The notes below the pieces were generated by a model. The model worked only from the letters and a program-made list of their open reading frames with translations, searched no databases and was not told where the DNA came from. This document shows, piece after piece, positions 16,464 to 24,809 of a stretch of 64,000 bases of DNA. Every line of letters starts with the position of its first letter. The first letter of the stretch is position 1. Position numbers and translations under genes: made by a program. The stretch comes from Deltaproteobacteria bacterium (GTDB lineage Bacteria > UBA10199 > DSSB01 > JACPFA01): assembly GCA_016183235.1 (NCBI GenBank), contig JACPFA010000013.1:18682-82681 (forward strand), read 5' to 3'.

Positions 16464-17627
16464 TCAAGAAAGCCCGATTTCACTCAAACCTATTTGCCAT
16501 GGCAACAAATGAATATCGTCTATTTTTTTAGGAATAGGATCACAAGAGAGGCAATAAGCTTCAACGTTCTTCCCCATGTCTTTTTTGAATAAGGATAACG
16601 TGCGTATATCTCTTGAGTCTACCCTTTCTGCCGATTTGATTTCGACAATAACTAAAGGGAGCCCGGGGCGCTCAATAATCAAATCAATTTCAGCATCATC
16701 TTTTGTTCGGAGATAACTGAACCGGTAATCTTTTTCATGGTAAGCATTTAACCGATAAGCTTCAGCCATCACAAAATGTTCGAAGGTTTTTCCATATCCA
16801 TAAGTGCCTTTTAAAATATCCACGGTCAAACTTCCCTCTAAAGCCCTTTTAACCCCAAGATCAAAGAAATAAAATTTAGGATTAGTCCTTTGCCGCTTAC
16901 GGATGGATTGATGAAAGGGATGAAGAAGAAAACCAATCAGAGTATCTTCAAGGATCTGAAAATAGGACTGGACCGTGACCGTGTCAACACCTACATCGTG
17001 CGCTATATTGGAAAAATTCACAATTTCACCATTCTGTTGAGCGGCAATTTCAAGAAAAAGACGGAAGGGATCTAACTTGCGTATGATCTGTTCGGCAACA
17101 ATCTCTTCTTTTAAATAGGTCTGAGCATAGGTACGCAAGAAACGAATTTTATCTTGTGTTGCTGAAAGTTGAAAAATCTTAGCCAAGCTCCCCCACCGCA
17201 AAATGTCAGGTAATAAAAACTCAGAACCAAGTTCTACATGGGTCAAAGGGAACAGATGATACACAAAGGCCCTTCCTGCCAAGAGATTAGCCGCACCACG
17301 TTTTAGTTTTCTTGCAGAAGAACCTGTCAGCGCAAAAAGTTTTTTATGTTTTTCAATACAAAGATGAACAACATCAAGAAGCTTGGGCAACTTTTGAATT
17401 TCGTCAATTACAATCCAGCGGGTTTTTTGGTCCAAGCCCTTCACCTGGGCTAAGAGGGCGTTGGGGTCCTTAGCCAATCGCTCCTCCTCATCAAGATTGA
17501 GAAGGTCTATATAAAGATGGGGGACAGACTCAAACTTCCATTCCAACCAGGTGGATTTACCTGTGCCACGAGCCCCAAAAATGAAAAAACTGTTATCTTT
17601 TGAGGGGTTTATTATCCTATTGAACAT
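16464..17627 (-). CDS. AAA (AAA_14) ATPase with DUF4143-like C-terminus, diverged copy 3
   Basis: About 387 aa from ATG 17627; a TTG two codons upstream is an alternative. Walker A is GARGTGKST and Walker B WIVIDEIQKL. The C-terminal region keeps the DUF4143 nuclease-like pattern, DAEIDLIIERPG followed by VIVEIKSAE. It belongs to the same superfamily as the ATPases at 2286-3398 and 34658-35764 but is only distantly similar to them. It is flanked downstream by the SPASM gene's promoter region and upstream by gene debris, consistent with a recent or mobile insertion. Function is unknown. Confidence 0.88.
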   Translation of the reverse strand: MFNRIINPSKDNSFFIFGARGTGKSTWLEWKFESVPHLYIDLLNLDEEERLAKDPNALLAQVKGLDQKTRWIVIDEIQKLPKLLDVVHLCIEKHKKLFALTGSSARKLKRGAANLLAGRAFVYHLFPLTHVELGSEFLLPDILRWGSLAKIFQLSATQDKIRFLRTYAQTYLKEEIVAEQIIRKLDPFRLFLEIAAQQNGEIVNFSNIAHDVGVDTVTVQSYFQILEDTLIGFLLHPFHQSIRKRQRTNPKFYFFDLGVKRALEGSLTVDILKGTYGYGKTFEHFVMAEAYRLNAYHEKDYRFSYLRTKDDAEIDLIIERPGLPLVIVEIKSAERVDSRDIRTLSLFKKDMGKNVEAYCLSCDPIPKKIDDIHLLPWQIGLSEIGLS

Positions 17628-17684
17628 ACTCAATAAAAGTACGCCTTTTATTGACCTAAGTCAATGAAAAATCGGTTCCTAGAT

Positions 17685-17807
17685 TTAATCTTTCCACCGA
17701 TCAATCAACTTATGAGTGCCTGCAAAAAGTAATTCAAAACCTTCTTCTCTAATACGAAATACACCTCGATAAAAACGATCGATGTGGAAAGTGCTCAAAT
17801 CGTTGAG
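17685..17807 (-). pseudogene. Short gene remnant, unrecognised
   Basis: An open 40-codon stretch on the minus strand without an ATG reads like the C-terminal end of a small protein (FHIDRFYRGVFRIREEG..., ending LIDRWKD-stop). A stop codon precedes it in frame. I do not recognise the family. It may be the tail of a degraded gene or a chance frame. Confidence 0.25.
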
Positions 17808-17854
17808 CTAGCCGTCACGAACTTTCTGTTATTGCGAGCCCAAGCCTGCCCCGG

Positions 17855-18037
17855 ATGGCGGGCCATATGTGGGCATTGGGGGAAAGGTTCATGGACCCGT
17901 TTGGCGAAAAGGTAGAGACACCCACCGAGGCAAGAGGCGCGGTGAAATGGAACATCGGCAAGACCGGGTTTATTGTCAGCGCAGGCGGCAAGGATCTTAG
18001 CAGCGCAGAGGTCCTATCACTGTATGGATCTTGCTAA
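17855..18037 (+). CDS. Small GC-rich orphan frame, possible remnant of transferred DNA
   Basis: 60 codons with many Gly/Ala/Lys and much higher GC than the flanking AT-rich DNA. The C-terminal part (NIGKTGFIVSAGGKDLSS) looks protein-like, but no family is recognised. There is no clear ribosome-binding site, and the open frame extends upstream without a start. The surrounding 17634-18141 stretch holds only this and the minus-strand remnant. I read it as debris from an inserted gene. Confidence 0.3.
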   Translation: MAGHMWALGERFMDPFGEKVETPTEARGAVKWNIGKTGFIVSAGGKDLSSAEVLSLYGSC

Positions 18038-18141
18038 TTAAAGCGAGATCAACTTGTCAATTGATTGTTCCATTTGATTTCTAGGGGGAGAAAATTTTTG
18101 TCTATGTGTCTAAATGAGCATCACGGGTTTTTTCATTGTAG

Positions 18142-18513
18142 TTATTGATCATCAGAGGGAGGTCTGCGAATTCTAATACGGGTAGCATCAACAACTACAA
18201 TACAATTTCTAAACTCCTCAAGATTGGTGTTGGCTACAAAATTTTCAATAAAATGATTGACAGCCAATGGACCATAACTTTCAGGACGGAAAAGAATGAT
18301 ACCTGGAAAACAACCTGGCGGATATTTCCTTAAATCGGCAAACTCTACGTCGAGTGTTAAAAGTATTCGTCTTTCCTCTTTACAAACAGCAGCTATTATT
18401 GGATCGGGTTGTGAAAGCAATCCTTCATCAGCAGCGGTCATTACATCATGATTCAATTTTTGCAGGATGGGTTTAAGATGGCGAGAAATATTTTCATCGA
18501 GCTTTAATTTCAT
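18142..18513 (-). CDS. DUF5615 family PIN-like toxin
   Basis: About 123 aa starting MKLKLDEN; an upstream in-frame start at 18534 would add seven residues but is less likely. The pattern KLKLDENIS...LNHDVMTAADEGL...D.IIAAVCKEERRILLTLDVEFADL is the DUF5615 (Mut7-C/PIN-like) signature, with acidic residues at the PIN metal positions. The start codon overlaps the stop of the DUF433 gene (ATGA). Together they form the common DUF433-DUF5615 pair, a predicted toxin-antitoxin module with this protein as the presumed RNase. Confidence 0.85.
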   Translation of the reverse strand: MKLKLDENISRHLKPILQKLNHDVMTAADEGLLSQPDPIIAAVCKEERRILLTLDVEFADLRKYPPGCFPGIILFRPESYGPLAVNHFIENFVANTNLEEFRNCIVVVDATRIRIRRPPSDDQ

Positions 18514-18752
18514 GACCCAGAAGCAATTTTCCACAGATGTTCACGTGAGAGTTCCGCGGCATAGGCAAGAGCAGCCTGAATATCTTCTTGGCTAAGCTGC
18601 GGATAATGATCGATAAGCTGTTGTGAAGTCAGCCCTTCTGCAAGCCCATCAAGGATAATGGAAATATAGATCCTCGTTCCCCGGATGCAAGGCTCCCCCC
18701 CAGCAACTTGTGGATTGACAACAACTCTATTCAACGCTTCTTTGTAGGTCAT
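18510..18752 (-). CDS. DUF433 family antitoxin-like protein
   Basis: 80 aa. The motif PQVAGGEPCIRGTRIYISIILDGLAEG is the DUF433 hallmark, followed by a helix-turn-helix-like segment with LSQEDIQAALAYAAE. In the DUF433-DUF5615 arrangement this is the DNA-binding antitoxin and is encoded first. It overlaps the partner by 4 bases. No clear operator was found in the 127-base gap to valS. Confidence 0.88.
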   Translation of the reverse strand: MTYKEALNRVVVNPQVAGGEPCIRGTRIYISIILDGLAEGLTSQQLIDHYPQLSQEDIQAALAYAAELSREHLWKIASGS

Positions 18753-18879
18753 AAACTTAGAGTAAGTATAAACAATGACGACTTAAATTACAACTTTAAA
18801 ACCAGATGGTGTGTAACATAAGAACACACGTCCGTTTGCGTATGTTGGTGAAAGGTAACTTATCATGATCTCATGGCAT

Positions 18880-21534
18880 TTACTTGAGCAATTCTAAGGC
18901 TTCTTCGACTTCAGATTTACGAATTTCTAATTCTTGTTTTTCTTGATTCTTTTGTTGAACCAATTCGGGTGGGGCTTTTTGAGCAAAATTGGGGCTGGTC
19001 AGCATGTGGGAAACAGCATCGATCCCTTTTTGGATGCGCTTAATTTCTCTCCCTTGACGCTCTTTTTCTTTTTCAATGTCGATCAGGCCCGTTAATGGAA
19101 CATAAACCAAAATTTCATCTACCCCAGTAACCCCTTTAGCAACTGGCTCCGAGGGCTTTTGATCGATGTAGGTTATTTTTTGTGCTCGGCCCAATTCTAT
19201 CATACGATCTTCTAAACTTTGTATTTCTGCCTTGTTACCTTTGCCCAAATAAACCCACACGGCAATTTTTTGTGAAGCTGGCACCCCGGTTTCGGTGCGG
19301 ATTTGGCGAAGCTTACTCACCATTTTTTGAAGCTTGTTGATGCGTTGATCAGATAGACGCCAAGTGCCTAAAATGTTTTCTTGAGGAACCTGGGGAAAGG
19401 CGGCTTGGAAAAGGTACCTGCCCTCTCGCTTGGCTAAAAGGTGCCACAGCTCTTCGGTAAGAAAAGGCATGAAAGGATGTAATAAGCGCAAGGCCTGATC
19501 TAAAATAAAAACCGCCACCGTTGCGGTTTGTTGTTTGGCCTGCAGGTCGTCGCCGTATAAACGGCTTTTAATCAATTCAAGGTACCAATCACAATAGGTG
19601 CCCCAAAAAAAATGATAAAGAGTTAAGGCCGCATCATTGAAACGGTAATCATCAAGGGCCTGTTTGACGCTATTCACACATTGAAAAAACTCACTCAATA
19701 TCCATTGATCTTCATCCGAACTGGCCTCTGGAATATTTTGGAGATCGGTTTTGGCATGAGGGAGCGCTGCTTGAATAATAAAACGAGAGGCATTCCAAAT
19801 TTTATTACAAAAATTACGATAACCTTCGACTCGATCTTCAGCCAATTTGATATCGCGGCCTTGGGCTGCAAAGGCGGCCAAAGTAAAACGAAAGGCATCG
19901 GTTCCGTATTTTTCCATCAAATGCAATGGATCCATCACGTTGCCCTTGGATTTGCTCATTTTATGCCCTTGGGCATCGCGCACTAAGGCATGAATATAAA
20001 CCTCACGAAACGGAACTTCTTGCATAAAATGCAGGCCCAGCATCATCATGCGCGCCACCCAGAAAAACAAAATATCAAACCCGGTAATCAACGTGCTGGT
20101 TGGATAATATTGCTTTAATAAAGGCGAGCTTTCATCTGGCCAACCTAGAGTAGAAAAGGGCCAGAGGGCTGATGAAAACCAAGTGTCTAAGACATCGGTT
20201 TCGGGTTTCAAAGCAGAACTTTTACAAACGGGGCATTGCGTAATGTCTTGTTTAGAAACAACGATTTCCCCACATTCACAATACCATGCTGGGATGCGAT
20301 GCCCCCACCAAATTTGTCGTGAAATGCACCAATCCCGAATATTTTCTAGCCAATTAAAATAGGTGTTTTGCCACTGCTCCGGGATAATTTTGGTCCGGCC
20401 GTCTTTCACCGCCTGCAAAGCCGCTCCGGCCAAGCCCTTCGTCTGCACAAACCATTGCATCGAAAGATACGGCTCCACAACCGTCTTGCAGCGATAACAA
20501 TGGCCAATGCTGGTGGGATAATCTTCAATTTTCTCCAACAAATCCATCTCTTCGAGTTTAGCCACGATCGCATGACGGGCTTTAAAACGTTCAAGGCCAG
20601 CAAAGGATCCAGCAAGTTCATTCAAATGAGCATCTTCAGTAAAAATATTATAGCGGGGCAACCCGTGCCTCAACCCCACTTCAAAATCATTAAAATCATG
20701 AGCTGGCGTTATTTTAACGGCACCGGATCCAAACTGACGATCGACATATTCATCACCAATAATGGGAATTTCTCGATTAACAAAAGGCAAAATAATTTTT
20801 TTGCCTAGCAAGGCTTGATAGCGAACATCTTCGGGATGCAGCGCAACCGCACTATCCCCTAGCATCGTCTCCGGCCGGGTGGTGGCAACAATCAATACTT
20901 CGTTAGTGCCATGAATAGGGTAACGAAGGTGCCAGAGCTTGCCCTTACCCTCTTCGTGCTCCACTTCAAGATCCGAGAGTGCCGTGTGGCAACGCGGGCA
21001 CCAATTGATCAATTTTTCCCCTCGATAAATCAATCCTTCTTTATACAAACTCACAAAAACTTCTTGGACTGCAGCGCTTAAGCCGGGGTCCATCGTGAAC
21101 CGCTCTCGATTGTAATCGAGGCTCGCTCCAAGTTTTTTAAGCTGATGCCGAATCTGCCCACCCGATTCTTCTTTCCAACGCCACACCCGCTCCACAAATT
21201 TTTCGCGACCTATATCTTGCCGCGTTTTACCTTCGGCCTTCAGCTGTCGCTCAACGACATTTTGTGTCGCAATCCCGGCGTGATCCAAACCAAAGACCCA
21301 CAAGGTGGCAAAGCCATTCATATGTTTGTAGCGAATTAAAATATCTTGCAGCGTATTATTAAGCGCATGCCCCATGTGCAAAACCCCGGTCACATTGGGC
21401 GGCGGAATCACAATAGAATAAGGAGGCAGGGTGGTATTTTCTTGGGCGGAATATAAATCGGCGTTAACCCAGGCTTCACTCCACTTGGCTTCGATCTCTT
21501 TGGGTTCGTACTTCTTGCTTAAATCAAAATCCAT
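18880..21534 (-). CDS. valS: Valyl-tRNA synthetase
   Basis: 884 aa, full length class I synthetase that charges tRNA-Val. The HIGH-type motif HMGH is at residues 53-56, and KMSKS (GHKMSKSKGNVMDP) lies at about 525-529. Between them is the editing domain, with TTRPETMLGDSAV, and a zinc-ribbon-like CECGEIV...CPVC. The C-terminus is the expected coiled-coil arm (GLIDIEKEKERQGREIKRI... to EEALELLK). A small gene starts 280 bases upstream and ends 7 bases before valS, so the two are one transcript. Confidence 0.97.
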   Translation of the reverse strand: MDFDLSKKYEPKEIEAKWSEAWVNADLYSAQENTTLPPYSIVIPPPNVTGVLHMGHALNNTLQDILIRYKHMNGFATLWVFGLDHAGIATQNVVERQLKAEGKTRQDIGREKFVERVWRWKEESGGQIRHQLKKLGASLDYNRERFTMDPGLSAAVQEVFVSLYKEGLIYRGEKLINWCPRCHTALSDLEVEHEEGKGKLWHLRYPIHGTNEVLIVATTRPETMLGDSAVALHPEDVRYQALLGKKIILPFVNREIPIIGDEYVDRQFGSGAVKITPAHDFNDFEVGLRHGLPRYNIFTEDAHLNELAGSFAGLERFKARHAIVAKLEEMDLLEKIEDYPTSIGHCYRCKTVVEPYLSMQWFVQTKGLAGAALQAVKDGRTKIIPEQWQNTYFNWLENIRDWCISRQIWWGHRIPAWYCECGEIVVSKQDITQCPVCKSSALKPETDVLDTWFSSALWPFSTLGWPDESSPLLKQYYPTSTLITGFDILFFWVARMMMLGLHFMQEVPFREVYIHALVRDAQGHKMSKSKGNVMDPLHLMEKYGTDAFRFTLAAFAAQGRDIKLAEDRVEGYRNFCNKIWNASRFIIQAALPHAKTDLQNIPEASSDEDQWILSEFFQCVNSVKQALDDYRFNDAALTLYHFFWGTYCDWYLELIKSRLYGDDLQAKQQTATVAVFILDQALRLLHPFMPFLTEELWHLLAKREGRYLFQAAFPQVPQENILGTWRLSDQRINKLQKMVSKLRQIRTETGVPASQKIAVWVYLGKGNKAEIQSLEDRMIELGRAQKITYIDQKPSEPVAKGVTGVDEILVYVPLTGLIDIEKEKERQGREIKRIQKGIDAVSHMLTSPNFAQKAPPELVQQKNQEKQELEIRKSEVEEALELLK

Positions 21535-21541
21535 GGAGCCC

Positions 21542-21814
21542 TTAGGTTTTAGGATTTTCTTGCTCTTGTAAAAGTTTGTTTAACTCTTCACGAATAATTT
21601 TTTCAGCAAGTTCGGGGACAACTTTATTGACCACTTCTAAAATGCTTGCTTGGGTCATTTGCATTAATTTTTCTTCATCCAAAACGGCCTTGCCACTTTC
21701 ACTAGCCACGGCCTGCTGCGGAGTGATAGGCTCGATCGATTCTACAGGTGCAGGCAACGGAGTGACCTCATCTTCAAAATGATCTTCAGGAGAACGTTTC
21801 CAATAAAAACCCAT
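21542..21814 (-). CDS. Small acidic protein with PELAE-type C-terminal helix, unknown function
   Basis: 90 aa, with an N-terminal proline- and glutamate-rich linker. The C-terminal amphipathic segment ILEVVNKVVPELAEKIIREEL has the form VVPxLAExIIxEEIxxL. That motif recurs at the ends of deltaproteobacterial regulatory proteins and resembles the C-terminal helix of PopZ/DUF2497 proteins, which mediates oligomerisation. The resemblance is from pattern memory, not a search. It is cotranscribed just ahead of valS. Confidence 0.65.
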   Translation of the reverse strand: MGFYWKRSPEDHFEDEVTPLPAPVESIEPITPQQAVASESGKAVLDEEKLMQMTQASILEVVNKVVPELAEKIIREELNKLLQEQENPKT

Positions 21815-21903
21815 AATTTGGTTTCCTTATAGTAAAAAGCGTGCAAATTTATCTAGTATTTCGGCCATCCGCTTGTCAAGGAGCCTAGTATTAAGGACAT
21901 TCA

Positions 21904-22872
21904 ATGAAGAAAACCTGGAATCTGCTTAGGCAACTACTCCCTTGGCTAGTGGCCATTGGCATCTTCTATTGGTTATTCAAAAAATATCCTCCTGCCCAAG
22001 TTTTTTCTAATATTCGAGATACCAACCTATTCGCCTTTTTTGGCCTGTCTTTATTCTATGTGGGCTATGTTGCACTCATCGATTCCTATGGCCTAGCTTG
22101 GACCTTATCGCGTTTTGATTGTAAGGTTTCTCTAAAAGAAATGATCCCGCCCCGTTTTACGAGCTACTTGGTGGCCATTCTCAATTACAATGCCGGGCAG
22201 GCCATGCTCACTCTTTATTTAAAAAAATCTCACCGCTACTCTCCCTTTAAAACTTTGGGCGCCATTCTTTTATTAATGCTGATGGATTTCTTTTTGATCA
22301 TCACCCTTTGTGTCGTGAGTTCTTTGTTCGTCAACCTGCACGTGCGGGGGATTGACTTGTCGGCATGGATTCAAAAATTTGGATTAGTGTTTTATGTTTC
22401 TTTATTAATCGTTGCTTTGTTAAGAAAAAAACTGCCCGCCTTTATTCATCAAAAAAAGATCTTTCAAGCCCTACACCAAGCCACCTATCGTGATATTTTA
22501 ACTATGATTGGTTTGCGTATTCCCATCCACTTTGGATTTATTTTCTGCATCTATTTTCTTTTGAAAATTTTTCATGCCCATGTTCCCTTCACGAGTCTCA
22601 TCCTTAGCATACCGCTAGCCCTTTTGATTGGCGCTGTGCCTATAACGCCTGGTGGATTGGGGACCATCCAAGCCGCCATCGTTGAACTGTTAAAAGATCA
22701 AATTCACTCGCCGCTTTTTTTAACTGGAACCACTCGCCCTGAAGATTTATTATTTGCCGCAAGCTTACTCTGGATTTTTTGTAACTACCTTTTAAAAGCC
22801 ACCATAGGATTATTTTATTTAAGACAAGTATCAAAAGTTGTTGGCTCCGTGCTGCCCTCCGAAGCCTCTTAA
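21904..22872 (+). CDS. Lysylphosphatidylglycerol synthase transmembrane/UPF0104 family protein
   Basis: 322 aa with about 8 predicted membrane segments. The diagnostic motif VPITPGGLGTIQAAI sits in the C-terminal third, as in the UPF0104/LPG_synthase_TM (AglD-like) family. There is no C-terminal soluble aminoacyl-transfer domain, so it is not a full MprF. Family members are predicted to act in lipid or lipid-linked glycan movement. It is divergent from the valS unit, with an 89-base gap likely holding both promoters. Confidence 0.85.
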   Translation: MKKTWNLLRQLLPWLVAIGIFYWLFKKYPPAQVFSNIRDTNLFAFFGLSLFYVGYVALIDSYGLAWTLSRFDCKVSLKEMIPPRFTSYLVAILNYNAGQAMLTLYLKKSHRYSPFKTLGAILLLMLMDFFLIITLCVVSSLFVNLHVRGIDLSAWIQKFGLVFYVSLLIVALLRKKLPAFIHQKKIFQALHQATYRDILTMIGLRIPIHFGFIFCIYFLLKIFHAHVPFTSLILSIPLALLIGAVPITPGGLGTIQAAIVELLKDQIHSPLFLTGTTRPEDLLFAASLLWIFCNYLLKATIGLFYLRQVSKVVGSVLPSEAS

Positions 22873-22901
22873 CGCATTGCGCCCTAAGCCCTAATTTTTC
22901 C

Positions 22902-22930
22902 TTAGAATTATCTCTCTTTTTCCGTATAAT
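22902..22930 (+). promoter_or_regulatory. Candidate sigma70-type promoter
   Basis: A perfect -10 hexamer TATAAT (22925-22930) follows a weak -35 (TTAGAA, 22902-22907) at 17-base spacing. The expected start site would be only about 8 bases before ATG 22945. That either means a near-leaderless transcript or favours the second ATG at 22957. Confidence 0.4.
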
Positions 22931-22944
22931 ACTAGAGGAGGACA

Positions 22945-23541
22945 ATGGGGATTAAGATGGTTCATCAAATTGCTCCACATACTTCGTTAAACGATTATTT
23001 TCATCAAGAAGTCCGGGTGGCTTTATTCAAACAAAACATCCAAACCACGGAACATGTTGAGTATTATTTAGTAAACTTGCTGGCTGGGTTTGCCCAAGAA
23101 CTCAACCAAGTCGATTCTCCGCTAGCCATCTTATTCCTTGACTCCATGACCACCCCCGATGCCCCCAAACGATACCGGCAGCTCAAACAATTGGGTGATT
23201 TTGCTTTGCTTGTCTCGGGTTATTTTTCCGACAGCTTAAAACGCAAACTCGTCGATATTGATTATTACATTGGTTTGGGAAGCAATGCCTATCAAGCGTT
23301 GTCGTCTATCTCGATTAATATTTCTGCTTTTCAACAAACCTTCGAAGAACTAGGCGATCAATTCCCTCGCTATGTTGATGTGTTGTCGGAAATCAGTGAA
23401 AATGCGGGGATGCAAAACAACTCGGATCTCTTACGACTCTATGAAAAATATTTAAAGACCGGCAGCGAACGCCTTAAAACCAAATTGCAAGAAGCGGGCA
23501 TTCCGGTAGGTGCTCAAAACCCTTTACGGGATGTGCATTAA
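22945..23541 (+). CDS. Conserved-looking hypothetical protein, first of a coupled pair
   Basis: 198 aa, no signal peptide, no membrane segment and no domain that I recognise. It is mostly helical, with a central hydrophobic run and a tail rich in Leu and Lys. An AGGAGG sits 3 bases before ATG 22945 and 15 before ATG 22957, so the start is uncertain by four codons. The stop overlaps the next gene (TAATG), so the two are translationally coupled and probably act together. Codon use matches the neighbours. Confidence 0.75.
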   Translation: MGIKMVHQIAPHTSLNDYFHQEVRVALFKQNIQTTEHVEYYLVNLLAGFAQELNQVDSPLAILFLDSMTTPDAPKRYRQLKQLGDFALLVSGYFSDSLKRKLVDIDYYIGLGSNAYQALSSISINISAFQQTFEELGDQFPRYVDVLSEISENAGMQNNSDLLRLYEKYLKTGSERLKTKLQEAGIPVGAQNPLRDVH

Positions 23542-24149
23542 TGATCGAAGCTACCCAAAGACAAATCGAAACTCTCTATCAACTCCCAGCTACCTTCAAT
23601 ATTCAAAACTTTCTCTTAGCTAAATCCGATCTTAAAGGGCTGCTGACCGAAAATAATCCTTATCTACATGCCGATGAAGTCGTATTAACCGCAACTTCTG
23701 ATGGTGAATTAGAAATTGGGGTGTTTTTTAGCCCCGAAATTTTAGAGAATCTTGAACAACTCAACATTCAACAAAAACTAAATCTCATCGAAGGCATCAG
23801 CCACTTTTTACTGATCGTTTACAAACATCACTCTGAAATCCCGCTGACTCAGTTAGAACTTGAACTACAAGCCGAGATCGATAAATTTTTATTATTAACC
23901 CTCAATCAAAGCTGCCCCACCAACCCAGAAGAAGCACTAGCCTTAATTTCACGCCCTATTAATTTGCCCAATTTAAATTCCAACCAAGATCAGCTTTATC
24001 GTCAAGCCAGCGAATTCGCCAAGCGCTATTGTCATTACTTATTGCAAAAGTACCTCCACTCCCATTCCATCGACCCGCTATTACAAGAAATCCGCACCTT
24101 CTACCGCCTCCCCTATTTCAATAAAATCCAAACTATTCAGATGATCTAA
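23541..24149 (+). CDS. Hypothetical protein, second of a coupled pair
   Basis: 202 aa, soluble and helical, no recognised domain. The N-terminal half (IETLYQLPATFNIQNFLL..., LTATSDGELEIGVFFSPEIL) looks like a mixed alpha/beta fold and the rest is helical. The start overlaps the previous stop by one base (TAATG). A 143-bp palindromic element follows 9 bases after the stop. Confidence 0.75.
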   Translation: MIEATQRQIETLYQLPATFNIQNFLLAKSDLKGLLTENNPYLHADEVVLTATSDGELEIGVFFSPEILENLEQLNIQQKLNLIEGISHFLLIVYKHHSEIPLTQLELELQAEIDKFLLLTLNQSCPTNPEEALALISRPINLPNLNSNQDQLYRQASEFAKRYCHYLLQKYLHSHSIDPLLQEIRTFYRLPYFNKIQTIQMI

Positions 24150-24158
24150 TTCATAAAT

Positions 24159-24301
24159 AGACCTCTTGCAGAACCGTCGCGAGCGACCCAAGGACAAGGC
24201 GGGGCGGGGCCCCAAAACCGCAGCGTATATGAAAATACGTGAGGATTTTGGGGTGACCCAACGAAGTCATTGGGTCGCGCAGTAGGTTACGCAAGAGGTC
24301 T
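24159..24301. repeat. Family E palindromic element, 143 bp
   Basis: The terminal inverted repeat is AGACCTCTTGC (24159-24169) with GCAAGAGGTCT (24291-24301). Internal complementary blocks include CGCGAGCGACCCAA with TTGGGTCGCGC and CCCCAAAA with TTTTGGGG. There is no coding capacity. It sits between the hypothetical pair and hicBA. One copy is seen here. Confidence 0.8.
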
Positions 24302-24352
24302 AATAAGAAAAACCCCTTTGATTATCTCTTCATGGTATGCGATAAATAGACT

Positions 24353-24565
24353 ATGAAATATCGAGTTCTTATTGAGCAAGATGAAGACGGAATGTACGTC
24401 TCTCAATGCCCCTCTTTGCCTGGCTGTATTTCACAGGGCAAAACTAGGCAAGAGGCATTACAGAATATTTATGATGCAATTCAAGGATACTTAACTAGCC
24501 TCAAGAAACATGGTGATCCTCTTCCCCCTTCTATTCAAGAAGAAGTCATCGACGTCGCTCTATGA
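24353..24565 (+). CDS. hicB: HicB-family antitoxin
   Basis: 70 aa. The pattern MKYRVLIEQDEDGMYVSQCPSLPGCISQGKTRQEALQNIYDAI is the HicB partial RNase H-like fold (also labelled UPF0150). It has no C-terminal DNA-binding domain, so it is the short form. It precedes the toxin gene, the reverse of the classic hicA-hicB order, and overlaps it by 4 bases (ATGA). Presumed to neutralise the HicA mRNA interferase. Confidence 0.92.
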   Translation: MKYRVLIEQDEDGMYVSQCPSLPGCISQGKTRQEALQNIYDAIQGYLTSLKKHGDPLPPSIQEEVIDVAL

Positions 24566-24786
24566 GCAAATTACCTGCTATCTCTGGAGAAAAAGCTCTT
24601 AAAGCCTTTAAAAAAATGGGTTTTGCTTTAGACCACCAAACCGGTAGCCATGTGATTTTGCGGCATGAAAAACCTCCTTATCGTCGCTTAACAATTCCCA
24701 ACCATAAAGAACTTGCCAAAGGGACCCTGAGAAGTTTAATTCGCGAGGCTGGATTAACTGTCGATGAATTTGTAAATTTATTATAA
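24562..24786 (+). CDS. hicA: HicA-family mRNA interferase toxin
   Basis: 74 aa, dsRBD-like fold. GFALDHQTGSHVILRH contains the catalytic His30 in GSHV, and TIPNHKELAKGTLRSLIREAGL is the conserved C-terminal part of the YcfA/HicA family. It is coupled to hicB by an ATGA overlap. The pair forms a type II toxin-antitoxin module in which HicA cleaves mRNA. Confidence 0.92.
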   Translation: MSKLPAISGEKALKAFKKMGFALDHQTGSHVILRHEKPPYRRLTIPNHKELAKGTLRSLIREAGLTVDEFVNLL

Positions 24787-24809
24787 TCAATCCCTTCGGT
24801 ACACCCGTC

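Noticed and set aside
16338..16592. 84-codon plus-strand frame between the SPASM gene and the ATPase
   Set aside because: Mostly antisense to the ATPase 3' end and lacking a ribosome-binding site.
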